DNA of 64,000 nucleotides, from NCBI GenBank assembly GCA_963457665.1, contig OY735228.1, forward strand, positions 1,021,352 through 1,085,351, read 5' to 3'. Below are positions 11,481 through 42,500 of this stretch, in pieces. This DNA is from Thysanoteuthis rhombus. Its lineage: Eukaryota > Mollusca > Cephalopoda > Oegopsida > Thysanoteuthidae. A program made the position numbers and the translations under genes. The notes below the pieces were generated by a model. It ran no database searches. It saw only the letters and a program-made list of their open reading frames with translations, and was not told where the DNA came from. The first letter of the stretch is position 1; every line of letters starts with the position of its first letter.

Positions 11481-13831
11481 ATTATGACAATTATGTTGAT
11501 TAAATTTCTGCAAGTTAAGCCCACAAGGAAGGTAAGAAGATCAGGAAGTATTCTTCTTCAGATGACAGACGGCAACAGCTGAATGCAAAAATTCCAGCCG
11601 AATCTTGAGCCTCGTGATGTCATGAAATAAGCAACAAAGTTTCAAGTAATTTTTTTTCTTTCCATTCTGCTCAGATTCGATTCGCAGTTGACCTTTTTTT
11701 TTTCTTCTCTTGTACAATTCATCCAACCCTAAAATCTCCCTTCAAGGAAATTGAATGCAAAGGTAGGTTTGTAAGGTTTTCAGGTTAATCCTCCCCACCC
11801 TTCTCCCATCAAAGGAGAAATCGGCAACCCCCCGCCCCCCAGACCCACACTCAGCACATTCTACTATTCAAACTAATGACCCATGTAGCTTTCCTAGATT
11901 CTAACAGAGTTTCAATGATCTAATCCACTAATCAAATTCTCTCAGTATTTATTATTTGATACTTCAACCCATTAACTGCGTCAGGAGTGGTACAGTTGTC
12001 GTGTTCTGAACGAGATGATGACATTGATTGTACAGGATGGTTCAAAATAAGTTGAGAGATTTGTTTTCTCACTAAACCATGGACCCTTCCACTTGAAGTT
12101 ATGGACAGAGGAATGTAGAAACTAGCTGAAGAAGTCGTCCGTATCTTTAATTGGACAAGTCCATTGTGTGACTGAGAGAAATTTCTATCATTCACAGTCG
12201 AGCCAAAGAGCTACAATGACTGAAAATTCTGTCATTTGCAATCAATTGGTTGATTGTTTCATAAAAAAAACTTGAACTGCATGAATGACATTGAATATCA
12301 AACATTCAAGGATGTAATTTGTTTCCATTTTTGAGAGTTTTGTCTTAGAATTCAAACTGCATTTATTGCAACCCAATTTTCTTCAAAAACTGCCTACATC
12401 AATTTAAAAGAGGTGATGAATAGAAATGCACTGGAAGTTGGTTTTTTATCAACTTTCTTAATGTTTGAAAATAGATTTGAATTTCATCTGATCATTTGAA
12501 ATCATCCCCATACATGATTGCAGATAGAATCTATTTGGGTTTCTCCATCTTTGTCTAAGTTTGAAATTAGAGTATATGTTTACAGTTTTCAGCCTTCTAT
12601 TTTCATGGACTCGGCTCAAAACAGACATACATAGCCAGTCAGCCAATCAGAATTCTTCTGATTCCAGCAGAAATACTTGAGCTCATAGAAATTATTTATA
12701 ACTCTTGGAATAAAACAGATTTGGGTTTTAGAACAGTCTTCGATTCAAGTAAGATTGGGAAACATTGAAGTTGCCGTTTTGTCCAGGATTTTTTGGTTGG
12801 AAAAAATCATTTGTGTAGATTGTCAACTTGAAAAAACCTTTTTTCTACTTGGTCACCAAATCATTAAAAGAACGAAACTAACCAACAATTAATAAAAAGA
12901 AAAAAAGGAAATGTATCATGAAATGAAATTGAACCTTCAGTCTTGGAACAATTTTGTCCACCTTTGTTCATTCCAGCTCAGGGTAAAGTGAATGACATCA
13001 GGTGAGCAATGATACATTGTTGAATAAAAAAAAAACCCTGTCCTATTATTATCTTTTTTTTTTCTTTTTGGTCCTGTCCTCGTATTATGAAAAAACAACT
13101 CTATTTATTTGGCTAAAAGTCAGTTCCTCTTTTATTGAATTTTCTTATGATTTAAATAGAAGTGAAATTGAATTGAAGAGAGAAGAGATGGCCTTTAAAC
13201 TCTTCCTATCTTTTATGTTAACTTGTTGTTTTGAGCCAATTCATTCTAGTCTTCTTCGAGCGTAATATCTGTGATGAAAGAGTTTCTTCTCCCTCCGATT
13301 TCAGCATGTTTGTGACTCTTCTCAAAATGAAATGTGCTGAGACTTTCATCTTCATTGGAATGTGTCTGCAGTCATTGAAAAGCAAAAATGATTTTCATTT
13401 CAACTTGTCAACCCGAATTCTTTCATCTTTTCTAATCAACCTTTTGTGTTTTTGCCCAATTCTCTCTCTCACTCCAGTTTTTCACCAAGAATTTGCAGAA
13501 ACTTCACAACCAAGCAGAATTCCAATAAGTATTATTTCAACTTTTCTTGTGTGTGCGTGTGTTTTATTTCTTTTGAGTTCCTGAACCGTACTGCAACTAA
13601 TGGACTGACTGCATCGTGCCTTTGCTCAGAAAAAGGAAATTCCCAATAAACAACCCAATATGAACAGACCTTTCGTTTTTTAACGCCTAAAGGAGATTGT
13701 GAGTTTCATTTTCTCTCTCCATTTCCAGGTCATACCCCCCCACCCTCAAAAGAAAGAAAACAAAATCTCATGAGCCTCTCTTTGTTGGTTTGGCTTAGTT
13801 TTTTTCATGTTGTGTTGTGTCTATTTTACAG

Positions 13832-13991
13832 CAGTCACCCATCAGCTAGATGTGAAGGTGGTCGATTAAAGTCTCGAGACAATAGTTTCACTTTTGAGGC
13901 AGGAGAGTCTCTGGCTGATGCATTCAGTGAAGAAATGTTAGCCTGGTACGAGGACCAAGATGCCATCAAAAAACATCCGACCTTTGTTTGA
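13832..13991 (+). CDS. terminal coding exon of the first gene, PDZ-ligand-like C-terminus
   Basis: The exon follows the acceptor at 13830-13831 and completes the codon left open at 4546 (AG + C, Ser), so the phase matches exactly. It encodes about 53 residues: a basic start (RCEGGRLKSRDNS), then an acidic helix-like segment (LADAFSEEMLAWYEDQD) and the end KKHPTFV before TGA at 13989-13991. The final Thr-Phe-Val fits a class I PDZ ligand (S/T-x-hydrophobic), which suits a junctional or synaptic scaffold partner. The acceptor is a NAGNAG (ACAGCAG), so a second site three bases downstream would drop one Ser without changing frame. Gene identity is uncertain. Confidence 0.8.
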
Positions 13992-14096
13992 CTGGAAACA
14001 AAAGTAACGACATGAGTCATCAGAGAAAACTTGAGGTGTGAAATCACTTTTTTCCCTTGGTTTGGCTTTTTATTATTTTTTTTTAGGTTTTTCTTT

Positions 14097-14102
14097 AATA
14101 AA
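14097..14102 (+). terminator. poly(A) signal AATAAA of the first gene
   Basis: AATAAA lies 106 bases past the stop codon, giving a short 3' UTR. It follows a T-rich stretch, and no better signal lies nearer the stop. Confidence 0.5.
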
Positions 14103-16760
14103 AACAATTTTTTAAATGTATTTTTGGTTCAAGCCTTTCTAATTTTAGAATATCTAACTCCAAAGTTAAGCTTGATTGACATTGGGACTCTTTGGTGGAA
14201 GAGATAGTTTCATATTATTGACAGATACAATGAAAAATGGAGCCAAAATAACATTTTTGAGAGCAGATTAATTTTCAAGTCTTCACTGGTTGTTGTTAAT
14301 CACACTAACCTATTTCCATTAATATTCGGACCATCCTCATCTTTGTTGTTTTTCATACGTTTCGCCCATTGCACTCTACGGCCTGCGTCAGGTATAAAAA
14401 AAAAACAACAAAGATGAGGATGGTCCGAATATTAATGGAAATAATAATAATACCTCATCTCAAAAATTCCAAGATATACACATTAACCTAGTTTGATAAG
14501 TAATTTTTATGGTACCATTTCTTCACAATATTCTTTTTTTAGTTAAAGGGGTCTGGATTCTACATTTCATCCTTGTTTTGATTTTTGAATTAATAGACTA
14601 AGCAACTTTTCATTTCCCCGTGAGAAATTTTAATTCATTTTGAAATATACAAACAGAAATAGTTTGTGATTGAAGTTGTAGAACTCATTGCCCTCCAATA
14701 ATATTTTGTTCATATAGTCTACAAACTGGGCCTACTTGCCCTTCTGAAATATATTCTGCACATTTCATCAAAATTCTCTTAATATTTTATGCTTGATAAC
14801 CTTAAAAAATATGTACCCAAAAATTTCAAGATCTCCAAGACTGATTTTTTTTTTTTTTTTTTCCTTTGCAGGTAAATTTGCCGAAAGAAGTTTGGTTTCA
14901 AACCGTCCTCCTCCTTCATGCGTGCAATATAGCAACATTTCAACCCAATGGAATGTGCCAAGACTTTGGCCACATCTTACCTTCCTGACTTTTCTAGACC
15001 ATCGGATTTGGGGCAGCTAATATTTTCCTCATTCACTGCGGCAGGGCTTCGTTGTCTCTTCTATGTTATGAACAAGCACAACTTTGGAGGATAAGATAGA
15101 AGATACTTCACCATGTTTTTTTGCCTCCTGCCATTCGATTTTAGTCCCTCTGCAAAAAGTTGCCAGAGCGAAGAAATGAAAAAGAAAAAAACTTTGATGG
15201 AACGAGAAGAAGAAAAAAGAAATGAAAAAGAAAAAACTTTGATGGAAGAAGAAAAAAAGAAAATTCAACAAAGTGCACCTCCCCCACCCCAACCAATTTT
15301 TTTTCTTTGAAAAATCACAAAATAGTTGAATCAACATTTTCATTGGGAGGATTTGTGCCTCAAGTGCAAAATGGACTTTTATGGCAAAGTGAATGTTGCC
15401 ATAAAATCTGTCTCTCTTAATGTTACCCACGTTTTGGTGGGAATCAAATAGTCTGTGTCTCTTCAACCTTCTCTCGTCAAAGCCATGGGTGGGACTTCAC
15501 CTTTTGCGCTGTTCTTGGAATTCAAACCCTGACTATTCACTTCAGGCCACAGAAGACGATTTTTCTTTAAAACTTCTTTTAAAATTTAACTGTTAATTAC
15601 TTCAAAAATTGCTCCAGTTATCTGATAAATAAATTATTGTTTTTTCTTAAATAGCTGGTTGTGACAGGATTTGACCCCCCTCCCCTAGAAAATGCTTCCA
15701 ATCATCGAGAAGGAAAGATGGAAATAGGGCAAAATAACTGGAACTGTCAGCAGGAATATAGAATGACACAGACAATCAGTGCAATCCTCCAGTTGAGATT
15801 TTGCTGACCCCACAAAAGAAAGAATATTGACTGTTGATATTTCAAGAATACAAAATATTTACTTGTTACAATTATTGTTATGTTGTGTATCCTTCTTTTT
15901 CTTTCAATCAAATGTTTAAATTGATTTAAGTCAAAAGCCCCAAAATTTTCAGATCACACCCACATTTGATTTAATCTGAAAATTTGTGCTTTTCACACAG
16001 ATCAATTTCAGGGACAGATTTTTTTTTTTTTTTTTTTTTCATGTAAAAAGACAGACACTTTGTTTCTTCGCAGAAGATAAGACTTTATTTCTCTCTCTTT
16101 AATATCAAAGGTTTCAGGATGAACATCGCTGTTGCCGCTTCATTACCCAACGGCAAAAATCTTGAATCCTCTTCTTTCTTTTTTATGCCATCCATTTAAA
16201 AGGAAAAGAGAGGGAGGTTGATTTTGACAAAAAAAAAAAAAAAGAAGGTAAATAAGCACCAACAAAGGAAGCTTCCTAGGCAGAAGAACTTTGTCTTTCT
16301 GAACAAAGATACAGAAACTCTCTCCACTCATCTCTAGGCGTGCACAGATACAGAAACTCTCTAAAGCAAGATTGGTTAATCTTGATTCAAGTGTAGGATT
16401 TATTTACACCCACCCAACCCCACCCCTTTCTCGGTTGACCAGGCGTAATTCCTGTCAAAGGCTGAGAAGAGGAAGACGGAAGGAAAATCAAGCCGATTTG
16501 TTTACCCATTTTTTTTCTTTTTTTTGGTGCAGCACTAAAGAAAGACCAAAAAGCCTCACATACAACGACTTGAGCAGAAAAGCCGTCTTGTTTCCCATTT
16601 ACTCTTTTTTCAAGGGGAGAAATAAACCCATAATGCAAGGATTTTCTCTTTTCTAGCAGTTAGAAAATAAATATCAATTTTTCCTCTTCTGTAATGAAAT
16701 AGGGGGAGGGGAATAGTGTTGTGGGTCAAGCATCTCAAAGAAAGTGGACAACAATGGCAG
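14103..16760. other. convergent intergenic region between the first gene and ATE1
   Basis: This tail-to-tail spacer contains the 43-bp perfect hairpin at 14311-14443, a polypyrimidine stretch with acceptor at 14873 and a short open frame to 15020, a duplicated Lys/Glu-coding purine-rich segment (about 15175-15272), and a T-tract at 16020-16040. The right part is probably the ATE1 3' UTR: on the - strand AATAAA occurs at 16399-16404 and 16084-16089, and an A-tract begins some 40 bases beyond the second. Confidence 0.5.
14311..14443. repeat. 43-bp perfect inverted repeat with hammerhead-like spacer
   Basis: Positions 14311-14353 are the exact reverse complement of 14401-14443. The 47-nt spacer, read on the - strand, contains CCTGACGCAGGCC ... 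GGGCGAAACG, a divergent hammerhead-like core (position 9 A replaced). The inner arm sequence (CCTCATCTTTGTTGTTTTT) is shared with the element at 6308-6467, so both belong to one family. The perfect arms suggest recent insertion or gene conversion. Confidence 0.7.
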
Positions 16761-37041
<20,281 letters not shown>

Positions 37042-38817
37042 GTTGACGACCACTTCTTTTTGTTCCTGGAGATTTCTTTGACGAAAATCTCCTTAAATTG
37101 ACGATGACAACTCCTGAACAATCCCCGAGGCGATGCTAGTTCTTCTTCAGGGATTATTTATCCTTGTGACACGAACAAAAAAAAGAGTAGAAACAGGAAA
37201 TAAAAAGCTTTTTTTCCAGATTTCATTTACACGGCGTGAAGAAGAGACGTTGTACAAACGCATTTAATGTGATGATAGCATACACGAAAGTATGGCCATT
37301 AAGACAACAATAAAGACAGATCTTCAGACGAACAAGATCCTTCCCTCTTTATTTAATTTATTTAACACAGAAAAGAGGGAACAAAAGATGAATACCTGCG
37401 ATTTTTTTCTGTCTAGAAACAACGAGTAATGTTAACAGAAATGCATAGTGAAGTTATGAAAAGAGAAATAAATAAAAATTTCGGGAAATATTTTTATCTA
37501 ATATTCTGGAGACACAAATATCTTCCTCAAGTTCCACAAGTAAACTGGATGATGTAGATAATTCCTTTACCTATTTTATTTTTGGATTAGCGAAATATCT
37601 GTAAAAATGGCAGAATTATACTATGCCCTTGAACAAAGTGTTGCTTCTCGGCCCTCTGCATAGGATCAGAGTGTAATACCTGTTCGGTTTGCCGATGATC
37701 AGAGTATAGTACCTGCGTGCTCATAAAAAAATACACATACACACACACATACACACAAAAAAAAACACATTGCAATTATTGTGGATTTTATTGCGTAGTT
37801 AGTGTTCGATATAAATTGATAGCATAAACTCATTTCGACACTGATTTGAGGAAAGTGATGAATTTTAAAATCGTGTATAATCGAAACCAAAGACATTTTT
37901 TAAAATTAATCCATGTGTAGCAAAGGGCTGTATGTATGGATCACCTTAAACACTAAAATGGCCTGAGCAGTAAACCACCCCACCCTCAAGAAAATTCGAT
38001 AATTATGCTCCGAACATCACGTCTCTCAATTTATCTAGTTATATAATGTACACGTAATTGGCTATGTTTTCTGTCTGCAACATTTTTCAAGGGAGATTAT
38101 TGAATGCTAATTACAGAGTCGTCCCCCTTAATTTCTATTTTTATTATTTTTATCAAGTTGGTTCATTTTTCTAATGATTGTTTTTACATCTTTTTTCAAA
38201 CTATATGTTTGTTTTTTCTCATCATCGATACACTCATCCATTATGGTTGTTTGTTTGGTTTTTTTTAGATAAAGCAAATGTTGAGTGAGAGAAGAACCAT
38301 GTTTGGTTTGACGTAGTAACATAGCTAGTAATGTTCCGTCAGCGTTGCCGTTGCCAATTTACATATTCTCCATCTAAATTTAGATGTTTTTGATTGCGCT
38401 TAGATGTCAATAATAGCCATTCAGATGATTCTTTGAAAATTAAGAAATATCTTTATTTAATTTATAGTGATAAGATGAGTGTTTTTTGTGTTTTGTTTTC
38501 AAAATAAAATAGGTGATATAATGTTTATGATTAAAGTCACTGTCAATATTTCAATAATATGTGATATATTTGCGAGACTACTAATATATATCTGGGAGAA
38601 TCTAGATGTTTCTACATGTTTTAGATATTTCTGATGCAATTTTAGATGTAAATATGAAAATATATTTGGCTTCAGTAGTTGTTCGTCCATTAACGTATTT
38701 ACCTCCCATGTGTGGAGGAGACGAGGTCGCAACACTTGGTCCGTTCGAATAACAAACATTTTTATCAAGTCCTCTTTTATTGACTGAGCTACACAATCTT
38801 CTCTCCTCAGACTGAAA
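37042..38817. promoter_or_regulatory. head-to-head 5' region shared by ATE1 and BCKDHB
   Basis: 1776 bp separate the two start codons, so it must contain both promoters unless unseen 5' exons lie elsewhere. It is AT-rich with no obvious CpG-rich core, TATA box or initiator that I can defend. It also carries CA-type simple repeats (37726-37770) and TAGATGTTT-rich repeats (38370-38420, 38595-38650). Confidence 0.55.
38345..38655. repeat. TAGATG-rich dispersed repeat
   Basis: TTTTTGATTGCGCTTAGATG and CAGATGATTCTTT (38388-38437) resemble 56583-56624. GAGAATCTAGATGTTTCT (38597-38614) recurs inverted at 63849-63866. These look like scattered pieces of one AT-rich family. Confidence 0.5.
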
Positions 38818-38959
38818 ATGTCTTTCTTAATCCTCAATAAGCATTTGGCCCGTTGTGGCTCACGGATTCTTAAAAGAAATGGTTTTTCTTCGTCCAAATT
38901 AAACAGTGCTCGGATGGCAACTTTCACCTATGTGCCCGACCCAGCACCAAGAGAATACG
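38818..38959 (+). CDS. BCKDHB: BCKDHB exon 1
   Basis: ATG at 38818, donor GTAAGAAA. It encodes the presumed mitochondrial presequence and DPAPREY (residues 1-47, then one base of Gly). A second ATG (MATFTYV, codon 33) would remove the presequence, so the first is preferred. Confidence 0.92.
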
Positions 38960-39423
38960 GTAAGAAATCAGTAAAAATTATTAATAATAAAAAATGTTGT
39001 GAAGACGAAAAGAAATCTAATTAATAATTAGATCGCTTATTATATGATATATTTACTGTGTTAAAGATTTTCAGTTTTTGCGACCAATTGATGATCTAAT
39101 TGACCTCCACCAGGTGAAAAAAAAGTGGCCTCCACGTTTTACTTAGGGTATTTTGAAGCTTAGTGTTATTTTCACCTCCTTGCTTTCAACTTGGGTCTGG
39201 AAAAAATAAAATTGATAATCGAAATATACCAATTAAAATGTTGTATGCGAGAAAAAGAGGTGAACATCTTTTTAGTGTCTGAAACAACGAAAAAGAATCG
39301 AATTTTTATTTATTTATGATTCTTCGCAAATCGAAGGAAGCTAAGCATGACGCAAAAAAATTAATGAACTTGAAACCAGTTCAATTATTACCGATAAAAA
39401 TAATCACTTATATGTATATACAT

Positions 39424-39502
<79 letters not shown>

Positions 39503-42500
39503 TAGATAGATGAAATTTTCATAGAGATTCAGTTAATTTTATCTTGCTTTTATCACTACTGACAAAGAAACTAAAAAAATAAGCCAACAGATAAGGTCAC
39601 TTCGCGCATTAATTCTATGTTCCTCTCGTTTTTAATTAAATGAGCTAATTAGATGTTTCCATCTGATAATTTAGGTTTTTATCTCGAGAATATCTAATTG
39701 TTAAATCAGAAAACAAGTTTTGATAACGTTTGCGGTTACTTTCAGTTTTCTTTCTCTTTCCTGTCGTATGTGGTGTATTTTCACTATAACGACTGTTGAA
39801 ATCGACAAATAATTTACAAAAAGATGGAGAAAATAAATAAAATATGAAATTTAATAAGTTTTTTTCTTTACTATCTATATCTTTCGTTGTCTTTCGTTGG
39901 TGTTTGAGATTGAAATTTCTGAGGTGTTTGTACGGACTGTTTGTTACCGTTGCTTAGATAAAATAAATAACTGGCTCCAAAAAGGACATTTGTAAGTCGG
40001 AACATTCACATATGTTGTCTCTCCCCCGTCCCGAGCTGAACATTATTTAATGTGACGGTTCTCAACCTGGGATTCGCAGAACCCCTTCCCGACGAGGGAT
40101 CCACAAAGATATTTAATCTGTAATATTCTGACAATGGAGGCCCGTTAGCTTGTTGGGTAAGCAGACGTATAAGCTCTGAGTCTGCGAACTTGTTGAGTTG
40201 ACAGACCTTTCGAAAGCGTGGGGTCCTTGGTAAAAATAGTAAAGTTGATTTTGGGAACCACTGTATTTATTAAGTTTGGAGTGAATGTTGTCTATAGGCT
40301 CGATTTAATTGAGTCAATTATGACCCTTAATTTTGACACCCACAACTCTGGTCCCTTATCTTGATTATGTACTCAATTAAGCTAATCTTTTTTGGTTCCA
40401 AGTAAAACACTAGATGGAAACCAACAACAGGAACAGGCTGGATTTAGAAGAGATTACTCGACCACAGACCATCTCCATTCAATAAATCTGATGAAAAAAA
40501 AAACAGCAGAATATAAAATGCCACCCGCTGTAGCATTTATAAACTTCAAGATGGCATTCGACTCAGTAGAAATTCCCGTGGTCATGAAGGCCATCACCTT
40601 ACAAGGTGTAGACCCTGTATACATTAACGACCACAGCAACTCATTCATTGGGCTACATAAGGACTCTGAACCCTTCCAGCTCCAAAAAGGAGTAAGACAA
40701 GGTGATACCAGCTCATGCAAACTCTCCACAGCCTGCCTCGAGATGATCTTCCGAAACCTGGACTGGGAGAATAGAGGAATCAAAATAGACGGCGAATATC
40801 TGAGCAACCTCAGAATTGCAGATGACATCATCCTTTTCACAGAGAACCTACACGACCTCCAACTAATGCTAGATGAACTAAACAAAGAAAGCAAAAAAGT
40901 TGGCCTACACATAGGCTTCAGGAAAACAAAAGTCATGAGCAACAATCACTTTGAGAATAAGGACATAACTGTCAAAATAGAAGATGCAAAACTGGGGAAA
41001 ATAGACCACTGTATCTACCTAGGACAACGAATCTCCATCAGATTCTCAGAAGAAGAGAAAGAGATCAAGCAAAGAATCACTCTAGGATGGCAAGCCTTTG
41101 GCAGAGCAAGTTCAACTTTCAAAAACCTGACAATCCCAATAACCCTAAACAGAAGAGTATACAACCAATAGTCACGAAAGTCATTTATGGAGCTGAAACA
41201 TGGAACAACCAAGAGACAGACCTGCGAACTGAGAAGCATGCAATGTGCAAATGAGAGAATCATGCTCAACCTTACATGGAGAGATCACAAGACAGCACAG
41301 TATATCAGAAAGAAAACGGGAGTCCGAGACATCATAGAATCTATCAAAAAACTGGCAATAGGCAGGCCATGTTGCAAGAATGGCAGACAACCGATGAACA
41401 ACACGACTCATGGATCCCCAGAGATCACATGCAAAACCTAGGCAAACAGAATACAAAATGGAGAGATGAACTAGACAAATTCAGAAAATACTGGCTCCAT
41501 AACGCCCATGATAGGGAATTGTGGTGAATTCTGGGAAAGGTCTATGTCCAACTACTACTGATGATGATGATGATGGTAGTGGTGGTGTTTTTTTTGTTGT
41601 TGTTTTTTTTATATAGCACCTTCTCTCTCATTAAAACAGATATCTCCTAATCTTTTTTTTTTATTTGCTTTTATTTTCTGTTATTAATTTTTTGTGAAAC
41701 ATGAAAGTTGCTAACTTGAGAGCAAGTCAGGGTGGATTTGATGGACATTTTGTGTGAATGTTATGCAGAGCTAATCCTAGGGTTCCTGGTACCCCAGGCA
41801 AGCTGAACTTCAACACCCTTCAAGGCCTGATCAAACTTGCCATCACTCATGACAATTTTCTTTGCCAATTGTTTCTCTTAGTTTCACGTCAACATATTTA
41901 ACTATCAGATATTCCTGCAAAAATCTGACTTGACATCAAGAATCTTCTTATTTTTACTGTTTGTATTCTATGCAGTTTATTAATTTTTCCAATTGTTTTT
42001 GGAAAGCCCTTCTGTCTCAGACAAATGACAGGACCCCGGTACTTGGCGACCCAGGCAATTGCTTGTCTTTCCAGTAACTAAGGTCGGCCCTGGTGTTATG
42101 TTATAACTCATCACTTCACCGAATCCTTTTTTGATTTATTTTTTTTTACTTTTCACAAATACAAAACATTGACTTGACGTAATGAAATTATTTTTCCCTC
42201 CACAAAATGTATCTGCCTCAACTCATTGTAAGTAAAAATACAAATATCCATTTAATAATTTCCTATCAAAAAAAAACACTTTGTTTATCTTTTGTGGTCG
42301 TCATTATCTACCAATTGATAATTTTAGGTCACAAAATGTAAAAGTTGAATTCGAAAAAATTTTGCCTTTCAAAATTTATACATTTTTCAGACGGGCATAG
42401 CTAGATCAGAGTTTAATTTTGTTTTTATATACAATGACAGTATCAACATGGACTTTATATAATTCAAATGCAGTAAGAAAAATTTTTTAAATATTGCTGA

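Larger units (their letters stand above)
4547..13831. other. 9.3-kb intron between the two exons of the first gene
   Basis: Donor GTGAGC at 4547 and acceptor CTATTTTACAG ending at 13831. The intron holds pyrimidine-rich stretches (4590-4930), a CA repeat near 5263, inverted-repeat elements at 5403-5645, 6308-6467, 8313-9471 and 11255-11420, TA/TG microsatellites near 11214 and 11455, and many homopolymers. An ORF on the - strand (7992-8210) is discussed under findings. No other exon is convincing, though 10037-10052 could act as an alternative terminal exon. Confidence 0.75.

Noticed and set aside
14793..15020. Possible exon after the TTTCCTTTGCAG acceptor near 14872
   Set aside because: In the phase required by the first gene it hits TAA at once (AG + GTAA), the gene already has a stop and poly(A) signal upstream, and the translation matches nothing I know. 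It could be a non-coding exon.
38499..38927. 142-codon - strand ORF over BCKDHB exon 1 and its 5' flank
   Set aside because: Overlaps the supported exon on the opposite strand and a TAGATG-type repeat; no family resemblance.
40454..41456. Antisense ORFs across the RTE reverse transcriptase relic
   Set aside because: The sense strand gives recognisable reverse transcriptase motifs; the antisense frames do not.
41768..42090. Possible MITE with CTAGGG... / ...GGCCCTGG ends in BCKDHB intron 1
   Set aside because: The arms pair only over short words when checked by eye, so boundaries cannot be defended.
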